The translations under genes were made by a program, and so were the position numbers. A stretch of DNA of 64,000 nt, taken from Juglans regia (Eukaryota; Streptophyta; Magnoliopsida; Fagales; Juglandaceae). The stretch is from assembly GCF_001411555.2 (NCBI RefSeq), contig NC_049905.1:13082586-13146585 (forward strand). The letters run 5' to 3'. Shown here one piece after another: positions 10,841 to 21,937 of this stretch (positions are counted from its first letter, which is position 1; the number at the start of each line of letters is the position of its first letter). A model generated the notes under the pieces. The model was not told the origin of the DNA, searched no databases, and saw nothing but the letters and a program-made list of their open reading frames with translations.

Positions 10841-11441
10841 ACATACTAGTATATATTCTCTGTTTACTGAGTTGTTGATAACTCACCCCCTTAATTCCAA
10901 TATTTTCGTATGATTTTGGATATTTCAGCTGAGGATCAAGACTATGAAACATTGAGTGAGCTGATTTAAGAATAGTGGATTAAGAATAGAAAATTTCGAT
11001 GAGTATTTACGATTTTTGTTAATAAATTTTATTGTGTTCTGATGACGTGACATTTTGAAGAATTGATTATATTGAGGAAATTAGTTTATATCAAAATTTC
11101 TTTATAATATTGGGAATTTAAAGTCTAGAATCATATTGTTAAAATGTGAGTTTAAGTGACATGTACAATAATAATCCGCCCCTTGATGTTAGAGTCAGTT
11201 TATAATAATCTGCACTAAGTGGTTAGGGAGCTTGTCGACCCACTGGGTCCATCTCAGATAGTTGTTGAGCCCTTCGAATCGTTCCTGAAGATAACTCGTG
11301 CGAGGTGGTTGTGGAGCTTCGAAGCTTGTTCACGAGGGGAACCCGCTAGCAACGGTTGTGGCACGAGTGTCAACACTCAGCGTTTATTGGAGAAAATGCT
11401 AGGCAGGAGATGGACACGACTTTGAGCGTGAGGGTTGCGCA
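10841..11441 (+). repeat. Tekay/Del-type LTR remnant, then unclassified sequence
   Basis: The stretch 10841-10960 shares CTGAGTTGTTGATAACTCAC and the following ATTTCAGCTGAGGATCA block with the 3' part of the LTRs at 21938-24367 and 29441-32014. TAAGTGACATGTA near 11155 matches their last 80 bp. So this is the 3' part of a related LTR into which the Athila-like element inserted. From about 11210 the sequence is no longer recognisable. It leads into the minisatellites. Confidence 0.6.
10868..10885 (+). other. Conserved LTR stem-loop TGAGTT-GTTGAT-AACTCA
   Basis: Six-base arms around a six-base loop. The identical 18-mer recurs at 23886-23903, 31542-31559 and, inverted, 47426-47443, each inside a gypsy LTR. 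Confidence 0.75.
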
Positions 11442-11712
11442 GTCAAGGGATTGTCACTACCCGTTGTTCAAGGTGAGTCAAGGGACTTAACTTTGTGTGC
11501 GAGGGCCAGACAACCAAGGGACTATCATTGCCGATTGTTTGCGCTGAGTCAAGGGACTCGGCTTTGTGTGCGAGGCCAAGCCAGTCAGTGGACCTTCACC
11601 TCCTGTTGTTTGCGGTGAGTTAATGGACTCGACTTTGGTGGGCAATGGTCAAAGTAGTCAAGGGACTATCATTGCCATTGTTCGCCGCTAGTCAAGGGAC
11701 TCGGCTTTGTTG
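11442..11712 (+). repeat. Minisatellite, about 71-bp dimeric unit
   Basis: GTCAAGGGACTCGGCTTTGT-type half-units alternate with GTCAAGGGACTATCATTGCC-type half-units. Starts at about 11477, 11548, 11618 and 11691 give a unit of 70-73 bp made of two half-units of about 35 bp. Confidence 0.75.
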
Positions 11713-11736
11713 AATAAGATGTTAGATCGTGTTATT

Positions 11737-11998
11737 GTGGCGGGAGACAGAGCTCAACCACGTTGCTGTGGCGGGAGACAGAGCTCGACCACGTTATTGT
11801 GGCGAGAAGCCGAGCTCGACCGTGTTGCTGTGGTGGGAGGCAAAGCTCGATCCCGCTATGGTGGCGGGAGGCGGTGCCTGACTGAGCTGCAGTTGCGGGA
11901 GGCAAAGCTCGACTGTGTTGCTGTTGAAGGTGTAGGGTCCCATCTGCGCTATTGTTGTGGCGGAAGGAGGAGCTCGACTGTATTGCATTGGTGGGAGG
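11737..11998 (+). repeat. 31-bp minisatellite, about 9 units
   Basis: Units of the form GTGGCGGGAGACAGAGCTCG followed by ACCACGTTGCT. Starts at 11737, 11768, 11799, 11830, 11861, 11892 and 11923 are exactly 31 bp apart; later units drift by a few bases. The array ends abruptly where the LTR at 11999 begins. Confidence 0.88.
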
Positions 11999-12929
11999 TG
12001 ATGACCAACATAATTTCCTATTTTTTATCACTTCTTAACTTTAAACGTTAGTCAAATTTTATTTTATTTTTTGTCAATTTTAGGGTTTATTGTTGTCATT
12101 TAAAATTTATTTCAGATTTGAAGAAAAAGAAGGCCCAAATTTTAGTAGCGTATCGTCTAAGGAGTTTCATGGATTTAAATGAAGATTTATTCTAATATAA
12201 GAGCTGGTCATCAGTGCTATTTAGGGGATAAAGATCAAGTTAAATTTTTGTAGAGCAGAAAAACTAAGATCAGTCAAATGGTAGAATTTGAAATGGGAAT
12301 AGAAGCATATTTCTGAATTCAAAACCAGTAGAATTTCGATAGAGCAGGAGATGAAAAGAGTTGAAACTAGAGGACTTTAATATCAGATTTGAGAAAAAAG
12401 AAAGAAAAAAGGAAGAAAGAAAGAGTTGAACGAAAAGCAGAAGTTGAAGCCGAAAGGAAGAGATTTTGTTTTGAAAAGACAAGGACTATTGAAAATCTAT
12501 TGAACAGAAATTCAAAACGAAGAGGCTCATGATTACTATTCTAATTTCTACCTACCACACAAAAAGAAAGGTTGGAGAATGGATGAAAAAAGAAAAGAAA
12601 AAAGTTTTGAAGAAAAACTGAAAGGGATGTGTACGAAGCAAAAGTGACGAGGACAACGCAACTGACTACGATGAAGATTTTTTAGTGTTTATTTTCTTTC
12701 ATTTTTCTCAAAAAAATTATGGTGAATTCGTTTATATTGAATTTAATTTTTAACATGAACTAATTTTTTTTTATTCTAAAAAATTGATGTAATCTAATTT
12801 CAAACTATACTTGCTTTTCTATACTAATTTGAAGTAATCCTCTTTTATGTTTGTCTGATTTATTTTGAGCATATTGCTTCTTATTAATTGGCCATTAATT
12901 AGATGATTATGATCTTGTGATTTGCTATT
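11999..12929 (+). repeat. Athila-family LTR, plus orientation, first part
   Basis: It begins TGATGACC like the LTR at 10840 (minus strand) and matches it in reverse complement over 11999-12160 and 12690-12929. It is interrupted at 12929 by a copia element and resumes at 20475. Whether it was ever a full element cannot be told, because no internal region is attached. Confidence 0.75.
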
Positions 12930-13416
12930 TGTTAGCAAGAGGAAAGGAGGGGCGCCCATGTGGGCTGACCCCCTCCCTTCATGCCTAGAGTAACGTATGG
13001 CATTAACCCATACATTACTTGACTTGTAACGGATGGCTTAATGCCAAACGTTACAAGCTATTGCAGCTTACAACGGCTGCAATTTGATTGCAGTATAATG
13101 AAGGCCAGCCGTGTGTTGGTGGACTATAAATAGTCCACCTCAGTTTGGTTGAAGGCCAGTCGTGTGTTGGTGGACTATAAATAGTCTACCTCAGTTTGGT
13201 TTTGGCATCATTTGAAATACACAAAATCTCTCTCTCTTTTTGTTCTCTCTTGATAAGATATTTAGACTGTGGATTTATTAAGTGTTACTCTAGTTTTATA
13301 CTACGTAGTATACTTGGCCACTAAGAGGAAACGCTTGGGATTTGTCAATCTGGAGAAACTTGTGGAACAATTTTATAAGCTGCGCTTGAGGTATTTTTTC
13401 ACTGTGCATTCTTAGA
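12930..13416 (+). repeat. 5' LTR of the copia element
   Basis: 487 bp. It matches the 3' LTR but carries an extra tandem copy of a 51-bp segment holding the TATA box. Its end (CATTCTTAGA) lacks a clean CA terminus; the other LTR ends CATTCTTATA. Confidence 0.85.
13100..13201 (+). promoter_or_regulatory. Tandemly duplicated core promoter (two TATA boxes) in 5' LTR
   Basis: Two adjacent 51-bp copies (13100-13150 and 13151-13201) begin GAAGGCCAG and each contain GGACTATAAATAGT. They differ at two positions. The 3' LTR has a single copy (about 20213-20263). Confidence 0.85.
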
Positions 13417-13417
13417 T

Positions 13418-13428
13418 TGGTATCAGAG
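13418..13428 (+). other. Primer binding site (tRNA-iMet), copia element
   Basis: TGGTATCAGAG follows the 5' LTR after one T. Confidence 0.9.
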
Positions 13429-14918
13429 TTTTTTTTTAAAGTTGCTTCCAGTTTATAATTTTTCTTGCATATGCTTGAAATTTGTCTGGGTGTCATTTTT
13501 TATCCTATTCTTTTTATTTGGATTTTAAAAAAAAAACCATTGGAGGTGCTGCGCGCACCCAACAGTGTTGCGTGCACCTTGGGGGTGCAACGCACACCCA
13601 GTGGTGCCGCGCGCACCTAGGGGTGCCACACGCACTGCATGGTGATGTGCACACCGTGTGGAGCAGCCCACGGCGTTCAGAGCACTCCGGTGAATACTCT
13701 GTCGTCCAGCCCAGTCACGGTGGCACACTGTCATGGTGGCTTCAAGCCACTGTGTTTTTGTGGTATTGTTCACATGAACAGTACCAATTCTAAAGGTTGA
13801 AGAAGACAATAGTCTTCTGTTTTTCTTTACACGGGCTAGGCTTGGGCCCTTTGGCCCACTTTTTTTTTTTTTTTTTTAAATATGGGCTGGGTCATTTGGC
13901 TCTTCTGTGTTTATTAAAAAAAAAATAAAAGGTTTGGGCCATTTTCAAAGCCCAACCTTGTTTGAGCCCATTTTTCTAAACACAAAATTAAAAAAAGGGG
14001 ATGAAAATGGCACCCCTGGGACTCGAACTCAGAACCACCGGTCAAAGGCAGTGCGCACCACTAGGTTGCGACTTACCTTTGTTTTAGGTGGGGGTTTTAA
14101 ATGTATTTGTTATATATACATTTATTTCGTTTCTATTAAAAAAAAAGAGGTTGTTTGCATGATTTAATATATGCTTAGATATATTGTTATATTACATGTG
14201 ATCTTTTATTTAATGTTTTAGATTAAATGTGATTACATGTGAATATATGGTTATATTCATGCTTTTTTTTTATTCCATTATGTTATCTTACATGTAATCT
14301 TTTATTTAATTTTTTAGATTAAATGTGATTACATGTATATGTGAATTGAATATGTGGATATGTGATTATTTTATCATCTATGAATGTTAGGCTTGAATGT
14401 TTATACATTAGTCTTTAATGATAAAATAGAAAAATTTCCACTAAGTAGTCTTAGTTAGAATTGTCAGTGTAAATGATAGGCTAAAAGAATTGCAGTGACC
14501 TCAGTAAGAACTGTAAATGCACTGTATAGCCAAAAGACTATGGTGGCCCTAGTAAAAACTGTAAATGTACAGATGGAATAAGAAAAATGGACTATAATGG
14601 TCTTATATGAACCATCTTTGTAGACTGGCCCAACAAGTTGATGTGGTTGAAGTAGCTGTCCTTGTAGACTGACCCAAAATGTTATTATGATTTTAGTAGG
14701 TTATGTCTTTACATGTGACTAAGACTAGATGACTACTTAAGATAGTGGGAGTATGGTTGAGATTTATGATGCTTAAGTCTCCCATATTTGTTTTTTAAAT
14801 TTGCGCGGCAATTAGATTAGAAATTTAATAATTAGATATTGTGGCGCAAGAGATGATTATGAAACCTAGCGATTTTTCGATCTTGCGATATGCCTGAATT
14901 TTTCTTTTTCTAGCTTGG
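13429..14918 (+). other. Long non-coding leader of the copia element
   Basis: About 1.5 kb without a believable frame. It holds a GTGC-rich degenerate repeat (13545-13660), a T-run at 13859-13878, a tRNA-like block at 14009-14072 and two similar AT-rich segments (14160-14230 and 14275-14345) sharing ATCTTTTATTTAAT-TTTTAGATTAAATGTGATTACATG. Confidence 0.7.
14009..14072 (-). ncRNA. tRNA-like (SINE-head-like) block, opposite strand
   Basis: The minus strand starts GTCGCAACCTAGTGGTGCGC (A-box-like) and about 40 bases on has GAGTTCGAGTCCCAG, a close match to the pol III B box GGTTCGANTCC. There is no full cloverleaf. It could be a SINE fragment or a chance tRNA relic inside the copia leader. Confidence 0.4.
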
Positions 14919-15799
14919 ATGGATGTGGCAGATTTGTTAGGTGTGTGTAATATCCCTTCTTTGCGTATTGTAGTGAAATATCATCCAAGAATATAGTTGT
15001 TGATTTAAACAAAGGGGAGAAATTGGATGGGGAGAACTACGACATATGGCATCGCAAGATCCAATATGTCTTAGATGAATAAGAGGTCTTGGAGGCCTTA
15101 TTTCACTCCCATACTGCGCTCGGGAAGGGATCTTGGAACAACACAAAATAGATTAACTAGCCTATACTCAATGGGCTAAGAAAAGTCAGTGCGCGCGCAT
15201 AATAATGTAAAGCAGCATGCACAATGATTATGTAAGTTTGAGATCTATGACACAACCCAAAGCATGTGGGACGCTTTGAAGTTGAAGTTTGGTGGAACTT
15301 CAGCCACTAGGTTGCGTGGGTTAACTATGAGGTTTGACTCCTATAAGATGCTAACCACATGATGAAGCAGCATCTTAGAACTATGTCGACCATGATCCGT
15401 GAACTTAAGTCGGCAGGAAACAACCTGGCTGATGAACAGTAAGTCCAGGCAGTGATAAGATCACTGCCGAATTCTTAGGAGAATATGAGCCAGAATCTGA
15501 CGCATAACGAGAATATCAAAGACTTTGATGATGTCTCGCGTCCCTTGGAATTGGAGGCTGAGCGCCTAGAGGCTGCTAAGCCCAATCATACGGCTTATGT
15601 GGCTGATTTTGGTTCGCGTAAGGCATCAAGGCCTAAGCACAAGAAGTCCAAGAATGGGGTAGCTCCTGGACAAATTAAGAAGGTGTCAGGAACTTCTCAG
15701 CACAGCAAGAGCGGGAAGAACAAGTCAAAATTAGAGTGCTTCAACTGTGGAAAGAATGGCCATTTCGCTCGTGACTGCACTGAGCTGATGAAGGTACGC
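14919..15799 (+). pseudogene. Copia gag, broken
   Basis: Begins MDVADLLGV at 14919; after a frame change KLDGENYDIWHRKIQYVLDE is a clear copia gag (UBN2-type) signature. RELKSAGNNLADEQ follows. Near 15740 comes the nucleocapsid knuckle CFNCGKNGHFARDC. At least seven stops and two frame changes lie between, so no particle protein could be made. Confidence 0.85.
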
Positions 15800-18700
15800 T
15801 ATGACTTTTCTCGCATTGTTTTTGTAACTAGCTATGTGATGGTTGCTCACTCATATCCTGTGTGGACTATTGATTCAGGAGTGACCAAACACATAGTGCG
15901 AGACAGAGTCAGATTTGTGGAGTATCGCCGGATTCCAGCTGGGAGCCGTGATATCAAGGTGGGGAATGGAGCTAGCGTGGAGGTATTGGGACTTGGTACC
16001 TATAAGGTGGACTTGCGGGGTGGCCGCACTCTTTTCCTCCACAATGTGCTATACGCTCCCGAGATCCGACGAAACTTACTTTCTGTAGTCACTCTATTAA
16101 GACTTGATTTTCAAATTGTATTTGAAAATAATTATGTTTCATTTTATTTGGGCCATGTGTTTTATGGCAATGCTTTTCTTCAAGACGGTTTTATGATATT
16201 GAATTTGAATTATTCAAATATAAATGAGTCTATTGCTTTTCTTTCTACATCTGATAATTTGGATTCATATAAACGACATGCTAGGCTTGGCCATATAGGG
16301 CAAGATAGAATGGCTCGGTTAGCTAGAGAAGGCCTTATAGGCAATCTCGCTAAGGTCATCTTGGCCACATGTGAACATTGTCTAATGGGAAAAGCTAAGA
16401 GAAAACCGTTTGGAAAATCCACTAGGGGTAGCTTTTCCACTACAATTAGTCCACTCAGACATCTGTGCTCCAATGAGTGTGAGGGCAAGACACAGAGGTG
16501 TTAACTTCATCACATTTATAGATGATTTTTCACGTTATGGTTATGTCTACTTAATCTCCCATAAATATGAAGCATTGGAATGCTTGAGGTGATATCTAAG
16601 AATGACTGAGAATCAGTTAGACAAGAGTTTAAAAACTCTAAGAACTGACCAAGGACGAAAATATCTCTCTGAGCAGTTTAAAAGGCTCTGTGATAAAAAA
16701 GGAATCAAAAGACAGTTGACGATGCTGAGTACGCTGCAGCAAAATGGCGTGGCAGAAAGGAGAAATCGAACACTGCTTGAGATGGATAAGTCAATGATGG
16801 CACAAGCAAACCTACTAATTTCTTTTTGGGGGGATGCACTTTTGACTGTTGCCTACATTCTTAACCGAGTGCCCTCCAAATCAGTAACTTCCACCCCATA
16901 TGAATTATGGACTGGCGAGAAACCCAAGTTGAGTAACTTGCGGCCATGGGGTTCAACGGGTTTTGTTCACGATCGTTCTCTTAAGTATGGGAAGTTAGGC
17001 CCTAGAGGGAAGAAGTGTATCTTTATAAAGTACTCAGAACACTCTAAAGGGTATGTGTTAATAGGTGAATAATTTGATGGAAGTGTGACTGAGATTGAGT
17101 CATGATATGTGGATTTTATTGAAGATGAGTTTCCAAGTAGAGGTGAGGTTGATAGGAGTTTAGAACTTTATGAGATTGTGGAACAAGAGGAAAGCGCTCC
17201 AAGGAATTAAGTTGAGAATGAGGAAGAAATTCTTCAAGCTCCTACAAATTATAAAAAAGATTTGAATCCAAGTGGGAGTACACCACTTGTCAATCAATCA
17301 CAACAACTTCAGTCGCGTAGAAGCACACGTGAAATTATTCCCCGTCGTCTTTTTGAGATTGAAGGGGAAGGCTCGTCATCTCCGCATGATGATGACGAGC
17401 CTAGGACAATTCATGAGGCTCTCTCATCTTCTACTAAAGATGAGTGGATGAAAGCTCTTAATGATGAGATTGAGTCTATGAAGACTAATTAGGTCTGGGA
17501 TATGGTTGATCTACCAACAGGGCGTAAGACTATTGGGAACAAATGGGTTCTTAAGGTCAAACGCAAGTCGGATGGATCAATAGACGAGTACAAAGCTCGC
17601 TTAGTGGCGAAATGATATACTCAACAGGAAGGTATAGACTATGAGGAAACATTTTCACCAGTGGTAATGTTTGCCTCAATTCGCCTGATTCTAGCTATTG
17701 TAGCAAACATGGATTTAGAACTCTACCAGATGGACGTTAAGACATCATTTCTCAGTGGAGAACTAGATGAGGAGATCTATATGGATCAACCAACGGGTTT
17801 TGTGGTCAAAGGTCAAGAGCGCAAAGTGTGCAAACTCAAACGATCTATATATGGCCTAAAGCAATCATCTAGACAATGGTACCTCAGATTCCATCAAGCC
17901 ATTCTCGTGAATGGGTTTACGATGATCACAGAGGATCATTGTGTCTATGTCAAAATGTCTAAGAAGAGTTTCATTATGTTGTCATTGTATGTTGATGACA
18001 TACTACTAGCTAGAAATGATAAATGGTTGATAGTCACCACAAAAGAGTGGTTATCCTTCAATTTTGAGATGAAAGATATGGGTGAGGCAGAATACATTTT
18101 GGGAGTTAAAATCTACAGAGATCGCTTAAAGAGACTTTTGTGTTTGTCTCAACAGACTTACATAATGAAAGTTTTCGAGCGCTTCCTAATGAATGGATGT
18201 AACCCATTGACACCCTGTTGCAAGAAGTGAGAACTTGTCTAATGAGTTATGTCCTAAGACTCAAAGAGAAAAGGAAAAGATGGCTCGTGTCCCTTATGCT
18301 AATGCTGTGGGTAGTCTGATGTACGCAATGATGTGTACTAAGCTTGACATATGCTATGCAGTTGGCTTAGTGAGTAAATTCCAATCTAACCCCAGACTGG
18401 CTCACTGGAAAGCGGTCAAAAGGATTATGCGATATGTAAAGGGAACTACAGACTATGTGCTATGCTATCAGGGCTCAGATTTTCAGCTAAGAGGTTACAG
18501 TGATGCCGATTGGGGCAGCGACCTAGATGAGTGCAAATCAACCATTGGGTATGTCTTTTTGCTAAACAAAGGCGCCATTACATGGAGCAGCAAGAAACAA
18601 CCCTGTATAACTTTATTCACCATGGAGGCAAAATACATAGCTTGTTCTGCAGCAGTTCAAGAAGTTGTTTGGTTACAGAGGTTCCTCAAGCATTTAGACA

Positions 18701-18960
18701 TTGGCACGGATATTTCAGATCCGGTGACAATATTCTATGATAGCATGACAGCTCTCGCATATACTAAGGACTCAAAGTATAATGGAAGAACCAAACACAT
18801 AGATATTAGATATCACTATATTAGAGATATGGTAGCGCAAAAGGAAGTGGTTTTGAAACACGTTTCTACGAGTCGCATGGTTGTTGATCCCTTAACGAAG
18901 CTTATAGCAAGAGATGTCTTCGAGGCTCATGTTAGGAATCTAGGATTGCGTAGACTGTAA
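15800..18960 (+). pseudogene. Copia pol (protease-integrase-RT-RNase H), broken
   Basis: Protease: WTIDSGVTKHI, with DSG present but the usual A changed to V (about 15862). Integrase: the zinc site HARLGH...CEHCLMGK (16279-16390), then HSDIC, FIDDFSRYGYVYL and NGVAERRNRTLLE give the D, D and E residues. A frameshift lies near 16430, and stops are at 16590, 17070 and 17490. RT: DYEETFSPVV, the QMDVKTSFLSGELDEEIYM block, YGLKQSSRQWY and YVDD at about 17990. A stop and frame change at 18228-18234 precede RNase H (18235-18960: DADWGSDLDECKSTIGYVF, TKHIDIRYHYIRD). The RT resembles Tork/Tnt1-type elements, but I would not insist on a lineage. Confidence 0.92.
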
Positions 18961-20015
18961 ATGTAATTTGTGTTTCAAATGACATTGAGATGTAACCTTT
19001 CCTTTGGGATATTAATATAATATGATTCATCTCTTTATCGTATTGTTTTTTCTAATACACACACACAAGATATGTCAACAGGCTAAGATCGGCTCACTCA
19101 CACGAGCGATCGCCTTTAGCACTTGAGTAGCGAGTAGAGATGAGACATTGTGTCCCTAGGTACTTGTCCAAAGGGATAAGTTGGTTGACACAAATATATG
19201 TTGCCTTAGTGAGAGCTAAGATGAGGTCCATTGACAGGACTATGCATAGGTTACCCACCATCCATATAGCCTGTAGTTAGCCAGATGCGAGATCCTTTTT
19301 GATGCATTGGATTCGTGAAAATAGAGGACCTCGGGTTAGATGCTTAAGAAGCAGCTAAACTAAGATCTGTAAGGTATTGATATAGACATATGCTCTTTGA
19401 GAAAGATAAATCCACCATAACATGTGTTTCATACTACATGTGCTTATACGACCATATGAGTAAGTGAGTAAAAGGTTCTCTTCTTTCTCATTGTGTGAGT
19501 CTCATTTTTTTTTAAAATGTCCTTTACTTTTGACTATGTCACAAGATGGAGGTTGTGATGTCTGCTACTTTGGCTTGATGTCTGCTAGTTTGATACGGTC
19601 TAAAGAGGCATTGCTGGGAAAGCGGTTCGACCAAAATTGAGTGATATGAGTGCAAAGGGAAGACTCTTCGATATCGTATCTTCAATAATGTTTGCTGACG
19701 TCAAACTATGACGCTACATTTTGGTAGCGGCTAAAGGTTGTGAACACATTGAAATGATTTGGAGATGGTCAAGCATTGTTTTGAGTTTTTTTAACTCAAG
19801 AGAGTTAAAAAATGCTTGATCTTGATGCGATCGAATGAGTCTAGGACATGACCAGACACTTTAGGGATGTTACTATGCTGGTCTTCTCTGTGAGAGATTT
19901 GGTGTATGTACTCCCACCTTTCTACATATGTGTTTGGTGGTCGCACGGCCTATTTACTTGTATGAACAAGATTGAGAACATTAGAGAGATCCAGACCTGG
20001 GGTCATGCCCATTAT
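18961..20015 (+). other. Copia 3' non-coding region
   Basis: 1.05 kb between the pol stop and the PPT. No envelope-like frame is visible: the longest frame (19848-20060) crosses into the LTR and looks accidental. It contains the hairpin-like pair TTTTTTTAACTCAAGAGAGTTAAAAAATG near 19787-19816. Confidence 0.7.
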
Positions 20016-20029
20016 GTGCGAGTGGGAGA
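20016..20029 (+). other. Polypurine tract, copia element
   Basis: A purine-rich GTGCGAGTGGGAGA just before the 3' LTR start TGTTAGC. It is imperfect, with one T and one C. Confidence 0.65.
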
Positions 20030-20474
20030 TGTTAGCAAGAGGAAAGGAGGGGTGCCCTAGTGGGCTGACCCCCTCCCTTCATGCCTAGAGTAACGTATGG
20101 CATTAACCCATACGTTACTTGACTTGTAACGGATGGCTTAATGCCAAACGTTACAAGCTGTTGCAGCTTGCAACTGCTACAATTTGATTGCAGTATAATG
20201 GTTGGCCTTCAAGGCCAGCCGTGTGTTGGTGGACTATAAATAGTCCACCTCAGTTTGGTTTTGGCATCATCTGAAATACACAAAAGCTCTCTCTCTTTTT
20301 GTTATCTCTTGATAAGATATTTAGGCTGTGGATTTGTTAAGTGTTACTCTAGTTTTATACTACGTAGTACACTTCGCCACTAAGAGGAAACGCTTGGCAT
20401 TTGTCAATCTGGAGAAACTTGTGGAGCAATTTTATAAGCTGAGTTTGGTGAGTTTTCCACTGTGCATTCTTATA
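20030..20474 (+). repeat. 3' LTR of the copia element
   Basis: 445 bp, with a single copy of the TATA segment (GGACTATAAATAGT at about 20231). Otherwise it matches 12930-13416 with scattered substitutions. Confidence 0.88.
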
Positions 20475-20962
20475 CTATCGAAAGAGGGAATTATAGGATA
20501 GACTTTGGATATTTCAACATAGGTAAATATAGAGATCGAAAGACTTATATGAATCTATGTAGTCTTATAATTCTTGGTCGTAATACTTTCTTACTTTATT
20601 AATTTGCATACTCTTACGTAAAATGATGATCAAGAATAAATTCAACTGACTATCAAAAGAAGCTTTTGGAAATTTTTAAGAATTTGCTAACAAACAGAGA
20701 GAATTAAATTCAATTAGTTAGATGATAAAAGCATAGTGAGAGATTAGGTGAGATCGAATTCCTAGAAGTTCTTTTTCTCATTGATTCAATTATTAAACAA
20801 CATCTTTCCTTTTCTTTGAATATTTTTTTTGAATTGATTTCATTTAAAAATTACAATTACAGAAATCTTAGTGACTTTTCTAAATAAAGTCGAGGTTACT
20901 ATAATTTTGGTACTTGTCAAAGTGAGATACAAATTCCTGAGAACGATACTCTTCTTATCAAG
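20475..20962 (+). repeat. Athila-family LTR, plus orientation, second part
   Basis: It continues from 12929 and matches the reverse complement of 9400-9890 at about 85% by eye (AGGTAAATATAGAGATCGAAA and GCATACTCTT are shared). It stops at about 20962, roughly 50 bp before the expected CGATCA end, so the LTR is 3'-truncated. Confidence 0.78.
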
Positions 20963-21937
20963 AGGCGGGGCCCACGAGTGCCCACAATACTGAGTAGTCT
21001 ATTCTAATTAGTTAAGATGCTTGAGTGATATCTAAGAGGGGCTTTGTAGCCGGTGTTTCACGTCGCGTTGGTGATTTCTAGCGGAGTCTGTTCTCGGTGT
21101 GTAGCCATTGGGATTCTCATGAGACATTGGGGAGTTTTTGGGAGAAACCTCCAAAAACAAAACTGGTTAGTGTAAATGGAATTTAAATAGTGGGTTTGAG
21201 AAAAACAAACCAGGGCCAATTTTTGCTTGACTGAGGTTGTCCGCTACTAATTGGTTTTTGCATGGTGGAAGTTGCTTGTCCTTGAGTGTGTTTGGTTGTG
21301 ATTTAATTGCACATCCTCTTTGCTTTCTTTGCATAAATTGAGACTCTTGATGCCTGATTGTCGAAGAGTACGAATCTTTCTTATAAGTCTATGGAGCACC
21401 AATTAACTGGATCAGAAGATGCTTTACAGCTTTGATCACGTGGGCAATGCAACTCAATCTGTCATATGTTCTCATAGGAAGGTTCAAACATGTACTCCAC
21501 ACAATTAAGAGACAGAACAAATTGAAATTACCACAATCAAGAAACATTCATTGCTTGCCATAGGGTCAAAACGTTTTCATTCTAGATTTGTATGCCTCTC
21601 CATAATATTGGTGAGTTCACTTGGACTTGTGAGGGACTAGAGATACAGTGCATGTTTCATGTGGTCGCCATAACCTAGCAAGGTTCCGCATAATTGCCCA
21701 CCAAGATACATTGTTCCGGCATGGATGAACTGTACAACGATGATAAAATGCTTTGGGTGGCAAAACAACTTTGGGCAGGCAAGGCCTGCCGTGCACGTGG
21801 GTGGAAAAACACCCTTGGGCAGGCAAGGAAGCTTTCCCGCCGCGTTGTTGCCTGCATGGTGCCATGCCCAGTTAGTCACTTGCCCGACCATAGCTGTGGC
21901 AGGATGGTTGCCAGCCTGTGAAGTGGGGAAGGGTGAA
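20963..21937. other. Unclassified sequence between elements
   Basis: No domain recognised. 21690-21900 has a short direct repeat (TTGGGCAGGCAAGG twice, 35 bp apart). It continues across the Tekay-like insertion at 32015-32211 and then, across the next insertion, at 41157. Short frames on both strands near 21620-21940 have no recognisable content. Confidence 0.6.

Larger units (their letters stand above)
12930..20474 (+). mobile_element. Decayed Ty1/copia retrotransposon
   Basis: A 7.5-kb element with LTRs 12930-13416 and 20030-20474 starting TGTTAGCAAGAGG, an initiator-Met PBS at 13418 and a purine-rich tract at 20016-20029. The target duplication CTATT/CTATC (12925-12929, 20475-20479) has one mismatch. 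Comparison with the uninterrupted Athila-family LTR near 9890 confirms that the two flanks were contiguous. Domain order protease, integrase, RT, RNase H is the Ty1/copia order. An internal leader of 1.5 kb and a 3' non-coding stretch of 1.07 kb flank the coding region. It is non-functional. Confidence 0.93.

Noticed and set aside
14009..14072. Functional tRNA gene
   Set aside because: A and B boxes are suggestive, but acceptor and anticodon stems do not pair over a cloverleaf; kept only as tRNA-like.
19848..20060. Envelope-like or accessory ORF in the copia 3' region
   Set aside because: 70 codons, runs into the LTR, no signal peptide plus transmembrane plus family motifs; the long 3' region has no other frame.
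20963..21937. Possible host gene exons
   Set aside because: Only short frames on both strands with no recognisable motif and no splice pattern I could defend.
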